A DNA stretch of 64,000 nt from Daphnia carinata (GCF_022539665.2 NC_081340.1:6137357-6201356), one strand, 5' to 3'. Shown: positions 48,800 to 61,481, counted from the first letter of the stretch. Numbers and translations: made by a program. Notes: generated by a model from the sequence alone, not told the origin.

Positions 48800-51700
48800 A
48801 TGGCTTTTGAAAAGGAAAAGCAACGGTTGTTGCAGACATCTCGTCGTAGTGGCTACTCATCAATTCGAGTAAGTTCTTAAGTGTCTCTCAATTATTAAGT
48901 TTAGTCAGTTATTGTAATGTTGGCTAGCGTTTGCTTGAGACAAATGAAATCCCAATAGAATTTTTAACGACGTAAATTATACGGCACGGAAACAAGTTGA
49001 ATTTTGAAATGGATCAGATAAGCATTTGTGACACATCCAAAAGTTATGCCAAGTCATAACCACTACTGTGAACACCTTCCAGCTTATAGTTCAAACATCA
49101 CTAGGTTCAAGTTGAATTTCACAATCAGTGATACTACAAGATAAGCAATCAAACCGTTTTACGCTGGCATTACATAACTAAATTCATTACATACTAAAAG
49201 CCCTCGTTACGTAACGAGGACTTTTAGTTCGAAGACAACGAGGACCTTTCTTTTTAAATTTTGAATTCGAGCGAACCAATGATATTTTTTAAAAAATTTC
49301 AAATGGCTTCAATGGAAATTCGATAAATATTTGCAAGTAACGTCATTTAGTCAAAACAAACGAAACAAAGCTACGACGCCATTTTTTAATTAATAAAAAA
49401 AAATTATTTAGGGCGATTCCCGACCACAGAAACAAGCGAGCAACGGCAAAGATGATTTTGCTGTTGCTTTTACAACAACTCAACCAGCTACTTATTCGTG
49501 GGAAAATATTGAAATCTATTTGGAAACAAGTCAAGGCAATTGTTTCAAACGATCACCACCAGTTCAAAAACGAATTCTCGATAATGGTACGTAATTTTTT
49601 TCAAATATAGTTTACGCTATGCAAATTAATCTTTTCTTCTGTTTCAATTACAAGTCACTGGATGTGTCCGTCCTGGAGAATTTCTGGCCATCATGGGAGC
49701 AAGTGGAGCTGGAAAAACGACTCTTCTAAATTGCCTAACATTCAGAAACACTGGCAAACTCAAAATACTCGGCCAACGATTCCTCAACGGAGAAACTGTT
49801 AACACGGACACATTGGCCCGAATTTCCGGCTACGTCCAGCAAGACGACCTATTCGTCCCTACGCTTACAGTCAAAGAGCATCTACAATTTCAGGTTTGTT
49901 TCGTTTTTAAAAAATAGGAAAAGGGAGTTTGAATTAACAATCAATTTCAGGCTCTTCTAAGGATGGATAAATATTTAACGTACAGCGAAAGGATGACTCG
50001 CGTTGGACAGGTAATTCATGAGCTAGGACTCACTAAATGTGAAAACACTGTTATTGGCAATCCGGAAAGAGGAATCAAAGGCATCTCGGGAGGCGAGAGG
50101 AAACGATTGGCTTTCGCCTCAGAGGTATCAACACCATACAAATATAATTTTATGCAACAATTTAATCGTTGCTTGAATTTAAAAAAAAAAACAGGTTTTG
50201 ACTAATCCTTCATTGATGTTTTGTGATGAACCCACCTCAGGATTAGATTCTTACATGGCACAGAACATTGTTCAGGTGAGTGGTCTTCAAGGAATTTAAT
50301 TGTAAATCAAAAGAGACGAGCTTCCGAATTTATTAGGTGTTGAAAAACATCGCATCGACGGGCAAGACAGTTGTCTGCACGATTCATCAACCATCATCTG
50401 AGGTCTTTGCTCTTTTCGATCGAATCCTTTTAATGGCCGAAGGTAGGACTGCCTTTCTCGGTCCAGTCAGTGACGCTCTTTCTTTTTTCTCATCCCAAGG
50501 ATTGCCCTGCCCACCCAATTACAACCCAGCTGATTATTACATCCATACGCTGGCCACAGTGCCCGGCCAGGAAATAGAATCGAGAAAAAAGAGCAAAGAG
50601 ATCTGTGATGCTTACGAATCATCACAGTCTGGGCAGCAAATTTTAGAAATTGTTAAAGCCAATCGTTCTCTTAAATTATCGGAAAGTCAAGAATTTCATC
50701 TGGATGAAGTGAATGTTAGAAAATCCCCATACAAGGCCTCATGGGTCGCTCAATTCCGCGCGGTGTTTTGGCGATCCCTCATTTCCGTCCTCCGCGAGCC
50801 AGCAGTTTTAAGAGTCAAAGCTTTCCAAACAATTGTAAGTCTAACCCCCCCCCCCAAAAAAAAAAAAAATCAGAACAGTTACAAACTAAATTTTGATGAC
50901 GGTTTAAAATTTAGTTTATATCAATACTCATCGCTCTGATCTACCAAGGACAAACACTTCAATACGACAATGTGCGCAACATCCAGGGAGCCCTTTTCAT
51001 TTTCTTGACAAACATGACATTTCAAAATGTCTTCGGAGTTGTTAACGTAAGTTCCATCACCCATCAATTCACTGCCCATTCTGATTGCTTCTTTTTTTTT
51101 TTTTTAATTAGGTAATTACAAGTGAACTGCCGATATTTTTACGAGAACATTTCAATGGAATGTACCGAACGGATATTTACTTTCTGTGCAAAACCCTCGC
51201 TGATTTGCCTGTCTACGTTGTTTTCCCGTTCATTTTCGTCACCATTCCGTACTACGCCATAGGATTAAATCCGGAAGCTGAAAGATTTTTTATCGCTTGC
51301 GGCATTGTCATCCTCGTTGCTAACGTAGCAACATCATTCGGTAAAAAAAAACGGAAATAATATTGACAAAGATAAATTGAAATGATTTTTTACGTCCGCA
51401 GGCTACATGATTTCATGCCTAGCTGGCTCAACACAAGTCGCACTTGCGATGGCTGCCCCCCTTATTATTCCTTTGCTGCTATTCGGTGGTTTTTTCCTGC
51501 AAAACGGAGCAGTGCCTATCTATTTTGACTGGATGCGATACATCTCTTGGTTCATGTACGGCAACGAAGCGCTTTCTATCAATCAGTGGGTCGGCGTCCG
51601 CTTCAACGACACAGTCTGTCCTAACGGCGTTTGCACAGGAGAACAAATATTGAAAAATTTCGATTTTGATCCGGTAAGTTTTGATTTACGCAATAATTTT

Positions 51701-51841
51701 ACATTCGGGAAATTATTAATTTTTTTTTTACTTTTTCAGAATTTATTCTATCGTGACATTGGAGGTCTATGCGGATTGATTGTCGGTTTCCGCTTTTTAG
51801 CATTTTTCGCATTGCTGAGCAAAACTTACCGCAAAAATTAA
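48800..51841 (+). CDS. White-type ABCG half-transporter, copy 2
   Basis: Ten exons: 48800-48868, 49412-49586, 49655-49893, 49951-50124, 50195-50275, 50337-50834, 50915-51046, 51112-51340, 51402-51673, 51740-51841 (656 aa). Exons 3 to 8 and 10 have exactly the same lengths as in copies 1 and 3, so the array arose by whole-gene duplication. Walker A, signature, Walker B and switch His are all intact. The first 140 bases of exon 6 are identical to copy 1, although most other exons differ clearly. The intron after exon 6 contains a C11-A14 compound run. An AATAAA lies at 51954-51959. Confidence 0.9.
50845..50869 (+). repeat. C11-A14 compound homopolymer
   Basis: Eleven C directly followed by fourteen A in an intron of ABCG copy 2. 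Confidence 0.9.
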
Positions 51842-52458
51842 ATTTTTATTTCCTTTTTTTTATCGAGTGCAAATTTACTTCGAGTCAATTATCTCCCTTT
51901 TTAATAATGACGAACCCACCCAGCCTCCTCATTATTTAAATATTTTATTTCGTAATAAATCTTATCTACTCCATAAGAATTCTTTACTTTTCGAGCGATA
52001 ATTTATTTGGTGAATGAAATATTATATTTTACCCTAATTTCAAACGAACGCCATTGCCCAAGGTTTAAACATGCAGCGAAATTTAAAGCTTTTGGCGCTA
52101 CAAAAGTTATTCAAGAACTGAAAAAAACTCGTTTACGTTTTAAAAAATTTCACACAAAATAAATTAAGAAACATTTAGAAGGAGCGGTTATCTTGAAACA
52201 GACAAGCCGTGATTTAAATCAGATCTTAAAATATTTTATGTTTCAGCTCAAATTTGCCAGTCACTTTGATCAACTTTGGCCTAGAAGTTTTAGTCTCTAC
52301 GTGATAGATTTGAAAGATAACGATTAACAACATAGCCTGGTGCGCAACAAACGAGATAAAACTACGGTATTTATTAAGGTGGGAGTATCGGGACACGCTG
52401 TGCAGTCAAGTAACTTGTGCCACACTGAACTACAAGTCGTCTTTTGCAAGCCATAAAA
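51842..52458. other. spacer between ABCG copies 2 and 3
   Basis: A/T-rich, with the 3' end of copy 2 and the promoter of copy 3. No gene was seen. Confidence 0.5.
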
Positions 52459-55068
52459 ATGGACCTCCATACAGAAAAAAATAAGGACGGCCACTCGTTA
52501 AATCCAACGTTTGTCAATCTGGGGTTCGACGATACGGTAAGTTATTTACAGGATTACGATTGAAAATTGAAAAATACTGAAGAATCACAACAATTTATGC
52601 TTAAAACCAATTGATTAAGGGGGAAATCATGGAATCAAGCAGAAAATCGAGCCTAGGAGAAAAGAAGGACTCGAGTATCACATTAAGGAGATCGCAGCCT
52701 GTGACGTACTCGTGGGAGAATATCGAAATTTACTTAGAAAAAAAACAAGGCAATTGTTTTAAGCGTCAACCGCCAATTCAAAAACGAATTTTGGACAATG
52801 GTAAAACAAAACCGCATGGCATGTTGAACACAAAAACAATCTCTCCCTTTTTATCTTTAAATTCAGTCACCGGATGCGTTCGACCCGGTGAATTTTTGGC
52901 TATTATGGGAGCCAGTGGAGCTGGAAAAACGACTCTTCTCAATTGTTTGACTTTCAGAAACACGGGGAAGCTCAAAATAACGGGTGAAAGGTTTCTGAAC
53001 GGAGCAAAAGTGAACACGGATACATTAGCACGTATTTCTGGCTATGTCCAACAAGACGATCTATTTATCCCCACGCTTACTGTCAAAGAACATCTGGAAT
53101 TCCAGGTAAACAAGGCAAGATGCAAACCAAAATCAAAAACAAAAAAACTCAAGTTGTGGTCTTCTATTCTAGGCTCTATTGCGTATGGAAAAGCATTTAA
53201 GTTACGATGAACGAATGATCCGCGTCGGGGAAGTGATTCACGAATTAGGACTCCGCAAGTGTGAAAATACAGTAATTGGCAATCCCGAAAGAGGAATCAA
53301 AGGTATTTCTGGGGGAGAAAGAAAACGACTCGCATTTGCTTCAGAGGTATTTAAAAATCAAAATTTTACAAGTAAAAATTTCAAAACAAAATATTTTTCA
53401 ATCAAAAAAGGTTTTGACAAATCCTTCACTGATGTTTTGTGACGAACCAACATCAGGTCTCGACTCTTATATGGCACAAAACATTGTCCAGGTAAACAAT
53501 AAGAAATTACATTTCAAAACAAGAAGCTCAATTCTTCAATTTTCTTTTTTAAAAAAGGTGTTGAAAAACATCGCATCGACGGGCAAAACAGTTGTCTGCA
53601 CAATTCATCAACCGTCATCTGAAGTCTTTGCTCTTTTCGATCGCATCCTCTTAATGGCTGAAGGTAGAACGGCCTTTCTCGGTCCAGTCAGCGAGGCCCT
53701 GAATTTTTTCTCTGCCCGGGGATTACCCTGCCCGTCAAACTACAATCCAGCCGATTACTACATTCACACGCTAGCCACAGTGCCGGGCCAGGAAGTGGAT
53801 TCGAGGAAAAAGAGCAAAGACATCTGTGATGCTTACGAATCATCTCAGGCTGGGCAACAAGTTCTCGAAATTGTGAAAGCCAATCGTTCGCTGAATTCAA
53901 CCGAGAGTCAGGAATTCGAACTCGCAGAAGTTAAAGCAAAAAAATCCCCTTACAAGGCATCTTGGTTCGCCCAGTTCAGGGCCGTCCTATGGCGATCCGT
54001 CATTGCCGTGGTCAGGGAGCCCGTTGTTCTGAGAGTCAAGGCTTTTCAGACTATCGTAAGTTTTACGCGTAAAAAGTTATGATTGGACTTTATAAAAATG
54101 TAATTTAAAAATAGTTCATTTCAGCCATTATCGCTCTGATCTACCAAGGGCAGACACTTGAATTTGATAATGTACGAAATATTCAAGGTGCTCTATTCAT
54201 ATTTCTCACAAATATGACTTTTCAAAATGTTTTTGGAGTTGTCAACGTGAGTTTTTACAACAAGAATATTTCAAATGATTTAAAAAACAGGAAAAACAAT
54301 TTTAAAAATTTACGATAGGCAATTACCGGCGAATTGCCGATATTCCTGCGGGAACACTTCAACGGGATGTACAGGACGGACGTTTACTTTATATGCAAAT
54401 CTATAGCTGATCTTCCCTTGTTTATCCTTTTCCCTTTCCTTTTTGTTTTGATTCCTTACTTTGCCATCGGATTGAATCCCGCAGCTGACAGATTTTTTAT
54501 AGCCTGCGGAATTACCATCCTCGTTGCCAACGTCGCCTCATCGTTCGGTATTCAAAAAAAGATTATTTAGCCCCACCCTGTACTAATACCGGCAATTGGG
54601 ATTTATCTTTGAGGATTCATGATTTCCTGCCTAGCTGGATCAACCGATGTTGCTCTCGCTTTAGCACCCCCATTAGTTATTCCTTTATTGCTGTTTGGAG
54701 GATTTTTCCTTTCGAATGAGGATGTGCCTGTCTACTTCGATTGGATGCGCTACATCTCGTGGTTTATGTACGGCAATGAGGCACTGTCCATCAACCAGTG
54801 GGTCGGCATCAGCTTCAACGACACTAGTTGTCCAGATAACATGTGCACAGGGGAGCAAATTTTAGCATCGTTTGACTTTAACCCGGTAAAAAAAAAGTTT
54901 TAAATTCAAATATTACGTTTTGTGGACGCAGGTGCAATTTTTACTGACGTATTTTTTACATTTTAGGATTACTTTTACCGCGATATTGGTGGACTGTTTG
55001 CTCTAATTCTCGCATTCCGTATTCTAGCATTTTTAGCACTTCTTCGCAAAACCTATCGCAAAAATTGA
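52459..55068 (+). CDS. White-type ABCG half-transporter, copy 3
   Basis: Ten exons: 52459-52536, 52620-52800, 52867-53105, 53173-53346, 53411-53491, 53558-54055, 54115-54246, 54319-54547, 54614-54885, 54967-55068 (661 aa). Domain order and all ATPase motifs are as in the other copies, and the last exon ends LRKTYRKN. Exon 5 and the intron after it resemble copy 1 closely, including non-coding bases, whereas exons 7 and 9 are nearer copy 2 in wording ([20 protein letters not shown]). The N-terminal exon differs fully from the other two. The substrate is unknown. Confidence 0.9.
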
Positions 55069-56743
55069 ATTTTACTGCTTCATATTTCCGAAACAACTTG
55101 ACAATCAACATCCAAGTCATAACTCTGCTCTAGCAACGAGCTGTTCAAACAAGCAAAACGGTGTAGTTATACCGATTCAACAATTTGTTAATTAAATTAA
55201 AATTTCGCGCAAATGTTCATTACATGGTAAACTTAAAATTTTTTGGGCACCAATGAGAGCATCAAGAACAAAATTCACAATTTTACAAAATACACCCGAA
55301 AGCAGAGTTGACCAAGCCAAACCAGCCAGTTTGCACATTTCAGACAATAGGATGGCTACGAAGCTTTGGAAAAGGGCTTCTTTTGCATTGAAATTACAGA
55401 TATTTAATGGAACATTGTGTGGTAGCAAAAGGAAACACAATTCTAGTAATAGTAGAGTTTTCCTACCTTAGAATCCTCCATAACGAACAGCTTGAAATCT
55501 CCAATGCTTCGTCCAAGGGTTGCACCCACGAAATGCCCTAAACTGAAATATGTTAGTCTACAAAATTAGATCATGTCCATGTAACACTTACCAAGTGGAC
55601 ACTGGGGCCAGGACTAGAGAAAAGTTCTGGGGTTCACGTAACCATAAAATCACAATTTGGCCATTTAAGGCATGACAAGTCTTGCAATGGCAACTTATGG
55701 TAATTAAACATTTCTACAATCAGTTTCTGCTCTGGTCTTGCACTTTGTTCATGATAGAAGTTCACTGATAGAATTGATTCTCAGTTTTAGTTTCAGAAGT
55801 TCAGCATTGGGCGCAGTTGTTACGTTTATAAGCTATTGGTTAAAAAAAAAACATTACGAAGAACGATATCACTAAACAAAAGGCACTAACGAAGGCAACG
55901 ACAATTAGATCAATCTCGTTTTATCAGAAACTTTATGACGCGCCTAAAAAAACCATCTTAACTGGTCGACTATCATTTGAATACAACGAGAAACGTGCAG
56001 TTTGAGCGCCTAAACTGTAAAAGGCAAATATCGATTTTCCATAGGCAGCCAGTACTTCCGTTACTACATTTTTACACGCGTTGCCAAATGCTTTTTAAAC
56101 TGGTATTTTATTTTATGCAAATTATAATTTACTGGGAATTTCTTGGAAGCAGCATAAACAAAAATTTAAAAAAAGGAAACAATAAAGATACAGGCAAAGT
56201 GTTTACTTTTTTCAATGGAATTTAGCTATTTATTTTTGCAGAACAACGTTGCCATTCGCCATGGCGTATTTGTCTTGAAGTCGATTCTTTTTTTAACACT
56301 GCAGATTCGAATATTTTACTAGATCAATGCAGTATATGAATAATAAATTTTACAAAAGATATAGGTCAATAGAAATTCATTTATTCAATGTACAAAATGC
56401 AATTAAAAAAACATATGTCCCCCTTAGTATGGATTCTGATGTTACAAAGTTATTACAAGTAGTCTACCAGTTATTTCTGAAGACTTACTATTATCATTTG
56501 TTTCATTGGTATGTGCCACTGATTCCATTTACAAAAGATGTTCTTTTCACTCAGTCTGTATTAAGTCAGCAACATATTTGATGACCAGAAAAGAAAAAAA
56601 TACAGGACTATTTTGGAAAACGCAGCTTTATACCCAAGCCATTTAACAAACCAGTGATAAGACACAGAAATATTCATGAGATAAGCGAGTTATAAATTCT
56701 TAGGGTGTTGAAACAATAAAAAATAATAACTGAAAAAAAAATG
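55069..56743. other. spacer between ABCG copy 3 and C1GALT1-like gene
   Basis: The two neighbours converge here. Apart from the coding-like piece at 55467-55713 nothing was recognised; open frames at 55977-56225 and 56327-56581 look like chance frames in A/T-rich DNA. Confidence 0.5.
55467..55713 (-). CDS. possible two-exon coding fragment, unidentified
   Basis: On the minus strand, 55713-55592 and 55542-55467 form two open segments with a GTAAGT donor, a TTTCAG acceptor and matching phase. The joined text contains SCHCKTCHALNGQIVILW and later GHFVGATLGRSIGDFKLFV, then a GTAGGA donor. The Cys-x-Cys-x2-Cys recalls the zinc ligands of GFA/CENP-V proteins, but the rest does not clearly follow. 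No convincing start or end exons were found, so it may be a gene remnant. An open frame at 55440-55192 could be a further piece. Confidence 0.25.
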
Positions 56744-58367
56744 CTATTTGTGGTCGTCTTGAAAATTTTCTTCGGAGTAATATTTCGATTCAGTTTGGCC
56801 AAATCTTTCAAGTTCAGATCGTTCACGATTTCTCAATTCCTTCAACCAGATGCGATCTGCCGCAGATGGACCTGGATACGGTGGTTCCTGTTCAATGTAC
56901 CATTAATTTAGAGATGTTTCTATGCACATGGAAAACATTTGTTCCAGCTGTACCTGCAACTCAACATCAGGGGGCGTATGAGGTCTAAATTGAATTTCCA
57001 AACGAACGTCTTTCACGCCGTATGGGTTCACTCGATAAATCAGATAATCATACAGATACATGTCACTTGCAGTTAACTGATGGAAACCAATTGCTGTGTC
57101 TGAACAGCAGTCAAAACCCTAAAGCAACACCAGTAAACGTGCAAGTGATGGGCTAGTGATCATAGCACTTAAAAATACATACACCTTGAATTGGATAGTA
57201 AGAAGGATGCATGTCCCATAACCACGTATCCTCTACTATACCCAAAGTTAAATGGATGGGGAGAGAAACTGGTAGGAACCTATTTCTCCCATAGGAGTCT
57301 CTGGTATCCATCCCTTCGCATTTCATATTTTCCATACAACGACCTGTTGAAATGCAAGGTTTTTTCCTAATTTAACCCTATTGACAAATTCTATAAAACA
57401 ATACAAACCGATTTCAACATCCTCTGGCCATTCAGTAGCACTGCATTTTGTTGGGTCCTCTAGTCCAATTTCAACAAATCTTCTCAGGGCCTCTTTGCTC
57501 AATACGTAGCCTATTTTCATTACAAGGTTGTATAACACCTGTGCTAAGTCCCTCGAGAAAATTTTATATAACCTGATCCGCCTTGCATGTAGCCGCTTTT
57601 TATATAAGCCTTGAACTTGTGACCAAAGTACAAAGGATCGGACGTATTGAATATGGACAGATAATAACGAAGATTTTCCAAAATGACGAACCTATGAATC
57701 ACATGAATTTCCAATATTTAAATATTAATTTTAAAAAAGTCATTTGAATTTTTTATACGAGTCGTCATCAGCTTTTAGGAACCAATCAGCTTCCTCGCGA
57801 TAATGTTCCCAGACGTAGCGAAAGGCTTCTCTTGTCTTTCCCCACAAGTTATCATAACCTTCGACAGCGGCTATCTTGACGGTTGGCAATCTATTGTCTG
57901 GTTTCCTTTATTTATTTGATTATTTCATAACAGAATCGAAATAGACAACCAAACTACCTGTTTCCGTGCTAACGAAGACTAACTTATTGCATCTTTTTCC
58001 CCACGTATTTTTGACGTGGCGGGCTTTCTTCCAATGGTTCCTCGGCGCAGTCATGATCCAGCACAAAACTCTTATTTTGGTGAACATTTCTCTTGCCAAA
58101 TCATCGCGAACTAAAAAAAAATAAAATAAAAATGATTCGTGAATCTTCAGTTATAAGCATTGCAAAATTTGAATACTTACTTGTGTCATAGGGTTCCATA
58201 ACTGTATTGAAAGAAAGATTAGATTGCCCACTTCGATAGAACTTAATTAATTGATTTGAAAGTATACTAGATTGATGGTCGGGAGAAAACCATGAAGTAG
58301 AATGAAAAAATTGCAAGAGGACAAAAGAAACTAACAGTTCCAAACTGTAGCGCAAAAACAGTTTCAT
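56744..58367 (-). CDS. Core 1 beta-1,3-galactosyltransferase (C1GALT1-like)
   Basis: Eight exons on the minus strand: 58367-58181, 58110-57958, 57897-57759, 57691-57573, 57510-57409, 57343-57183, 57118-56954, 56887-56744 (389 aa). The enzyme adds galactose to GalNAc-Ser/Thr in the Golgi to make the T antigen. An N-terminal hydrophobic segment (LELLVSFVLLQFF) is the type II anchor. Family text includes RVLCWIMTAPRN, VKNTWGKRCNKLVFVSTET, WFLKADDDS (metal-binding acidic motif), GYVLSKEALRRFV and GFDCCSDTAIGFH. I chose the GTATGT donor after Gly-Gly in exon 6 because only that join keeps GFDCCSD in frame. Arthropods have several paralogues, so one-to-one orthology with human C1GALT1 is not claimed. 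Confidence 0.92.
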
Positions 58368-59073
58368 ATTACGAAACAAAAAATGAGGATCTACTCAGCC
58401 AGTTGCGTAGAAGGACAATACTTGTGTAATTGTGAGGCGAATAGTTTTCCTCTATTTTTTTTTTTGATTCTCTTAACACGTGGATTACACCTGAGCAAAC
58501 TGCGAGCTCGTTTAAATGCAATTATTCCATGACGTCAATAACACAACATCTGTTCCGATTGTAGGGATATCAAATAATAAATAGGCTACATATCCCTCCT
58601 ACTACCCTTGCGCGTACATTCATTTGTCACCATTTGGTTGTCGGTTACTCGGTTTAATTCAACCGTAGGAAATGGTACCTGTCAGTAACCGACTGATATG
58701 TTAAACAAATGAGTTTTTTTTTTCGGATGTCGCTAAACTACCAAAATTCTCGCAATATCCATCGAATTTCATCGAATGGTTAAGCGTGAATAATAGTTTA
58801 TTGCATCCCCAATTGATGCTTAAATTCATCTCAACAGAACACAGCTAGGTACTACATGAAACATTTGAAGTAGTTAAAAAACGAGGGGAATATAAAAAGT
58901 AATTAAGCTTAAAACCCAACCACCAGAAAGGCAATTATAAACCACCCAAACTTTCAAAAAAAAGAAACAAGAAAAAAAAAAGTAGGAAACCGAGGGGATC
59001 GAACCAGATAGAACGTTTGTTAACGTATACAATGGCCTCGTCGTCGGGGAAGGAGATTCAACATTGAGGTTAC
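58368..59073. other. spacer between perilipin stop and C1GALT1-like start
   Basis: Holds the galactosyltransferase promoter and the perilipin 3' UTR, both genes being on the minus strand. No gene was seen. Confidence 0.5.
58530..58537. promoter_or_regulatory. CRE palindrome upstream of C1GALT1-like gene
   Basis: TGACGTCA lies 163 bases above the start codon of the minus-strand galactosyltransferase gene. Binding by CREB/ATF proteins is inferred from the motif. Confidence 0.35.
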
Positions 59074-60661
59074 CTATTGTAATTTTTCCTGTAAAAAAAG
59101 AATGCAAATATTATTACTGTTATTGTGCTCAGTTGAGTGATATCAGTTCAAAATACCTTGGGGGGACTAACGACCATATTTTTAGCCGCCACTAGGGCAT
59201 TGAGAACGAGGGGGAATTCAGCTTGAAGAAATTTTTCAGTTCTTTCCAGCATGTTATCTGATGTCAGGGTCTAATGTACACATGGGAATGACCTCGATAA
59301 GAAACAGTCATCTTTGTAGCAATAGTAAATTCTTACTTGAATGACTTGGGTAGCAAAGTCCAACGTAGCAGCCAGAGCGAGGGAAAGCTGAAGGCGAAGT
59401 GCTCTAACGGGCTGGGAATCCAGAATTCCAATCGTAGCGCTGATAGCGCCACGGATATAATGCACACATTGGTTAGCGAAATAGCTAGCCAGGAAGACGA
59501 CGTCGTCAAACCAATTGCTTTGACCTTTCCTATCGCCATCAGCTGATCCACGATAGTATGTAGCAACTTCATGCAACTTAACGCTCACGCTTTTCACCAT
59601 TAACTCTTGCCAATTCAGTTGTATCTAAAGTTATAATTATAAGATGCGTTTAAACAAAACGGAATTCAATTTAGCATTATCGACACTTACCCATCCGAGA
59701 AGATCTACCAGACCGCCAATTGCAACCAAAGCATTACAAGCTTGATGGTATAAAGTCTGCTGAGCGCGAGATAAAAGACGATTCTGAACTTTGATTAGGG
59801 CGTCGAAGCTTCGACGAATAGTCCACATGATTTTTCCTGACGGTTTTGCCGGAACAACAGGACCTGGAGGGATAACGCATTATAAACATGTCTGACGTCG
59901 GACTTAATTTGACATTACTTACTATCAATCACGGTTTCGCCGGTAATGGGGGGAATGAAATAGTCAATGAAATCATGAACAGTAGAGATGCTGAATTCCA
60001 CCGTATTGAGCGTCAACCGTCCGAGGCGGTTGTCAAGCAGCCTATCCGTTGCTCCGGAAACAACGTCAACGGCAGAGGAAACCCCACTTTGAACAGGTTG
60101 TAACTTTCCGTTAACGTACGAACGAGTATTTGTCATAATCTGCATATAACGGACAGATAAAGGATTTTCTCGCAATTATAATGGGGTGTAATTAAGCATA
60201 CTTCTTCCGTAGTCTTGGTGACAACTGGCAATGTTTCTTCTACTTTGTCTAAAGTTTTGCAGGCCAGCGTGTCAACAGCATGGATAGGCCCCTCAAAAGT
60301 ATTTTGGACGATGGGCAAAACACGACTGGCAGCGAAGTTAATAGTATCTTCCGCGGTGGACCAAGTCTTCTTAATCAGCGACGGACTCGAATCCTAAATT
60401 GTTATTTACAAATAAATGTGTTTTAACATCAACACATAATTACAATTCTATCAAATAGTGTGATACCTTTGCTTTCATATATGTATCAGAAGCATAGTCA
60501 ATAGCTGAGTGAACAACAGGAAGGTTGGCTACTCGAGACAAGAACTCTGGCATTTGGGGAGTTTCAGATTGAACCATGATGTTTGATGTCTCAGATGTTT
60601 CTGGTACAACTGGCTTGTCCTTGATATTCCTTTTCCCTTTAAGACGATATTTATGATGCAT
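59074..60661 (-). CDS. Perilipin, lipid droplet coat protein
   Basis: Seven exons on the minus strand: 60661-60467, 60393-60202, 60139-59923, 59863-59691, 59624-59337, 59270-59157, 59088-59074 (397 aa). Perilipins coat lipid droplets and control access of lipases. The N-terminal PAT region is visible as FLSRVANLPVVHSAIDYAS and on to YMKAKDSSPSLIKKTWSTAE, followed by LACKTLDKVEETLPVVTKTT, the most conserved perilipin text. Later parts are amphipathic helices, as in insect LSD proteins. The last exon adds only EKLQ and a stop and is less sure. The ATG at 60661 opens a basic start, MHHKYRLKGKRN. Confidence 0.9.
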
Positions 60662-61481
60662 GATCACTTAAAAAATAACACTGTAATAAATAGCACACTG
60701 TTAAAAGATAACTACAATAGAAATTACAAAGCAGAAATTATGGTTGTTTTTGTAAAACTTTTACAAGAACACTCAGTCACAACTCCATCTTAACAAAAAA
60801 AGTGTCTCAGTCAACTATGTTTATCACTTATGCTATTCACGTTAATTATATTTACCTTACGCTAATAAAATGAAAGACTCACGCTACGGGTGAAACCGGT
60901 CGAATGCTGGAACTCTGCACAAGTACCACTCAGGACAACGGACCACTGTGTCACTGAAATCAAAACGCGATGACGACGACTTATGTAGTGGGAAATGTGC
61001 TCCTGTTGCGACTGTTCGATGCACAAGTGTTCAAAGGAATTGAAATGGAACATCTTTTCATTCGCTGTCAATACATGCACATCGCGTTTCTCTTTTGCGA
61101 TATGGCGTTAGTCAGACGTACTGCTAAATCAAGGTCATTGATAGGCTTTTTCGACATTTAGCCTCCTGTATACGACTTTTATTTCTTGGTAATTCTGTTG
61201 TGACTTCGCTTCTCTGCCTCTTATCGTTCCTAGATTACTCCACCCCCCTCTTGCCCACGTGTATGCCCCTTAATGTCGTTTCCTAAGGGGTAAACCGGGA
61301 GACATTGCCAAACAATTTTGAATTTAAAAAATACTTCGCATCGCGCCGTCACCAATCGATTTCGTAATAAACATATATAAAAATTGAGGCGTTATAGAAA
61401 CATCAAGTGTATTTTCTCACACAGCAGGAACAGTAATCAAGAAGGTTGAACGAAATGACAATAGAAGAAAGCATTGGAATT
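60662..61481. other. spacer between ZNHIT1 stop and perilipin start
   Basis: Holds the perilipin 5' region and the 3' end of the ZNHIT1 transcript. Open frames at 60862-61161 on both strands have no family resemblance. No gene was seen. Confidence 0.5.

Noticed and set aside
58985-59015. tRNA-like T-arm sequence GGTTCGATCCCC on the minus strand
   Set aside because: The flanking bases do not pair as a T stem and no acceptor, D or anticodon arm is found; it lies in the perilipin 3' region.
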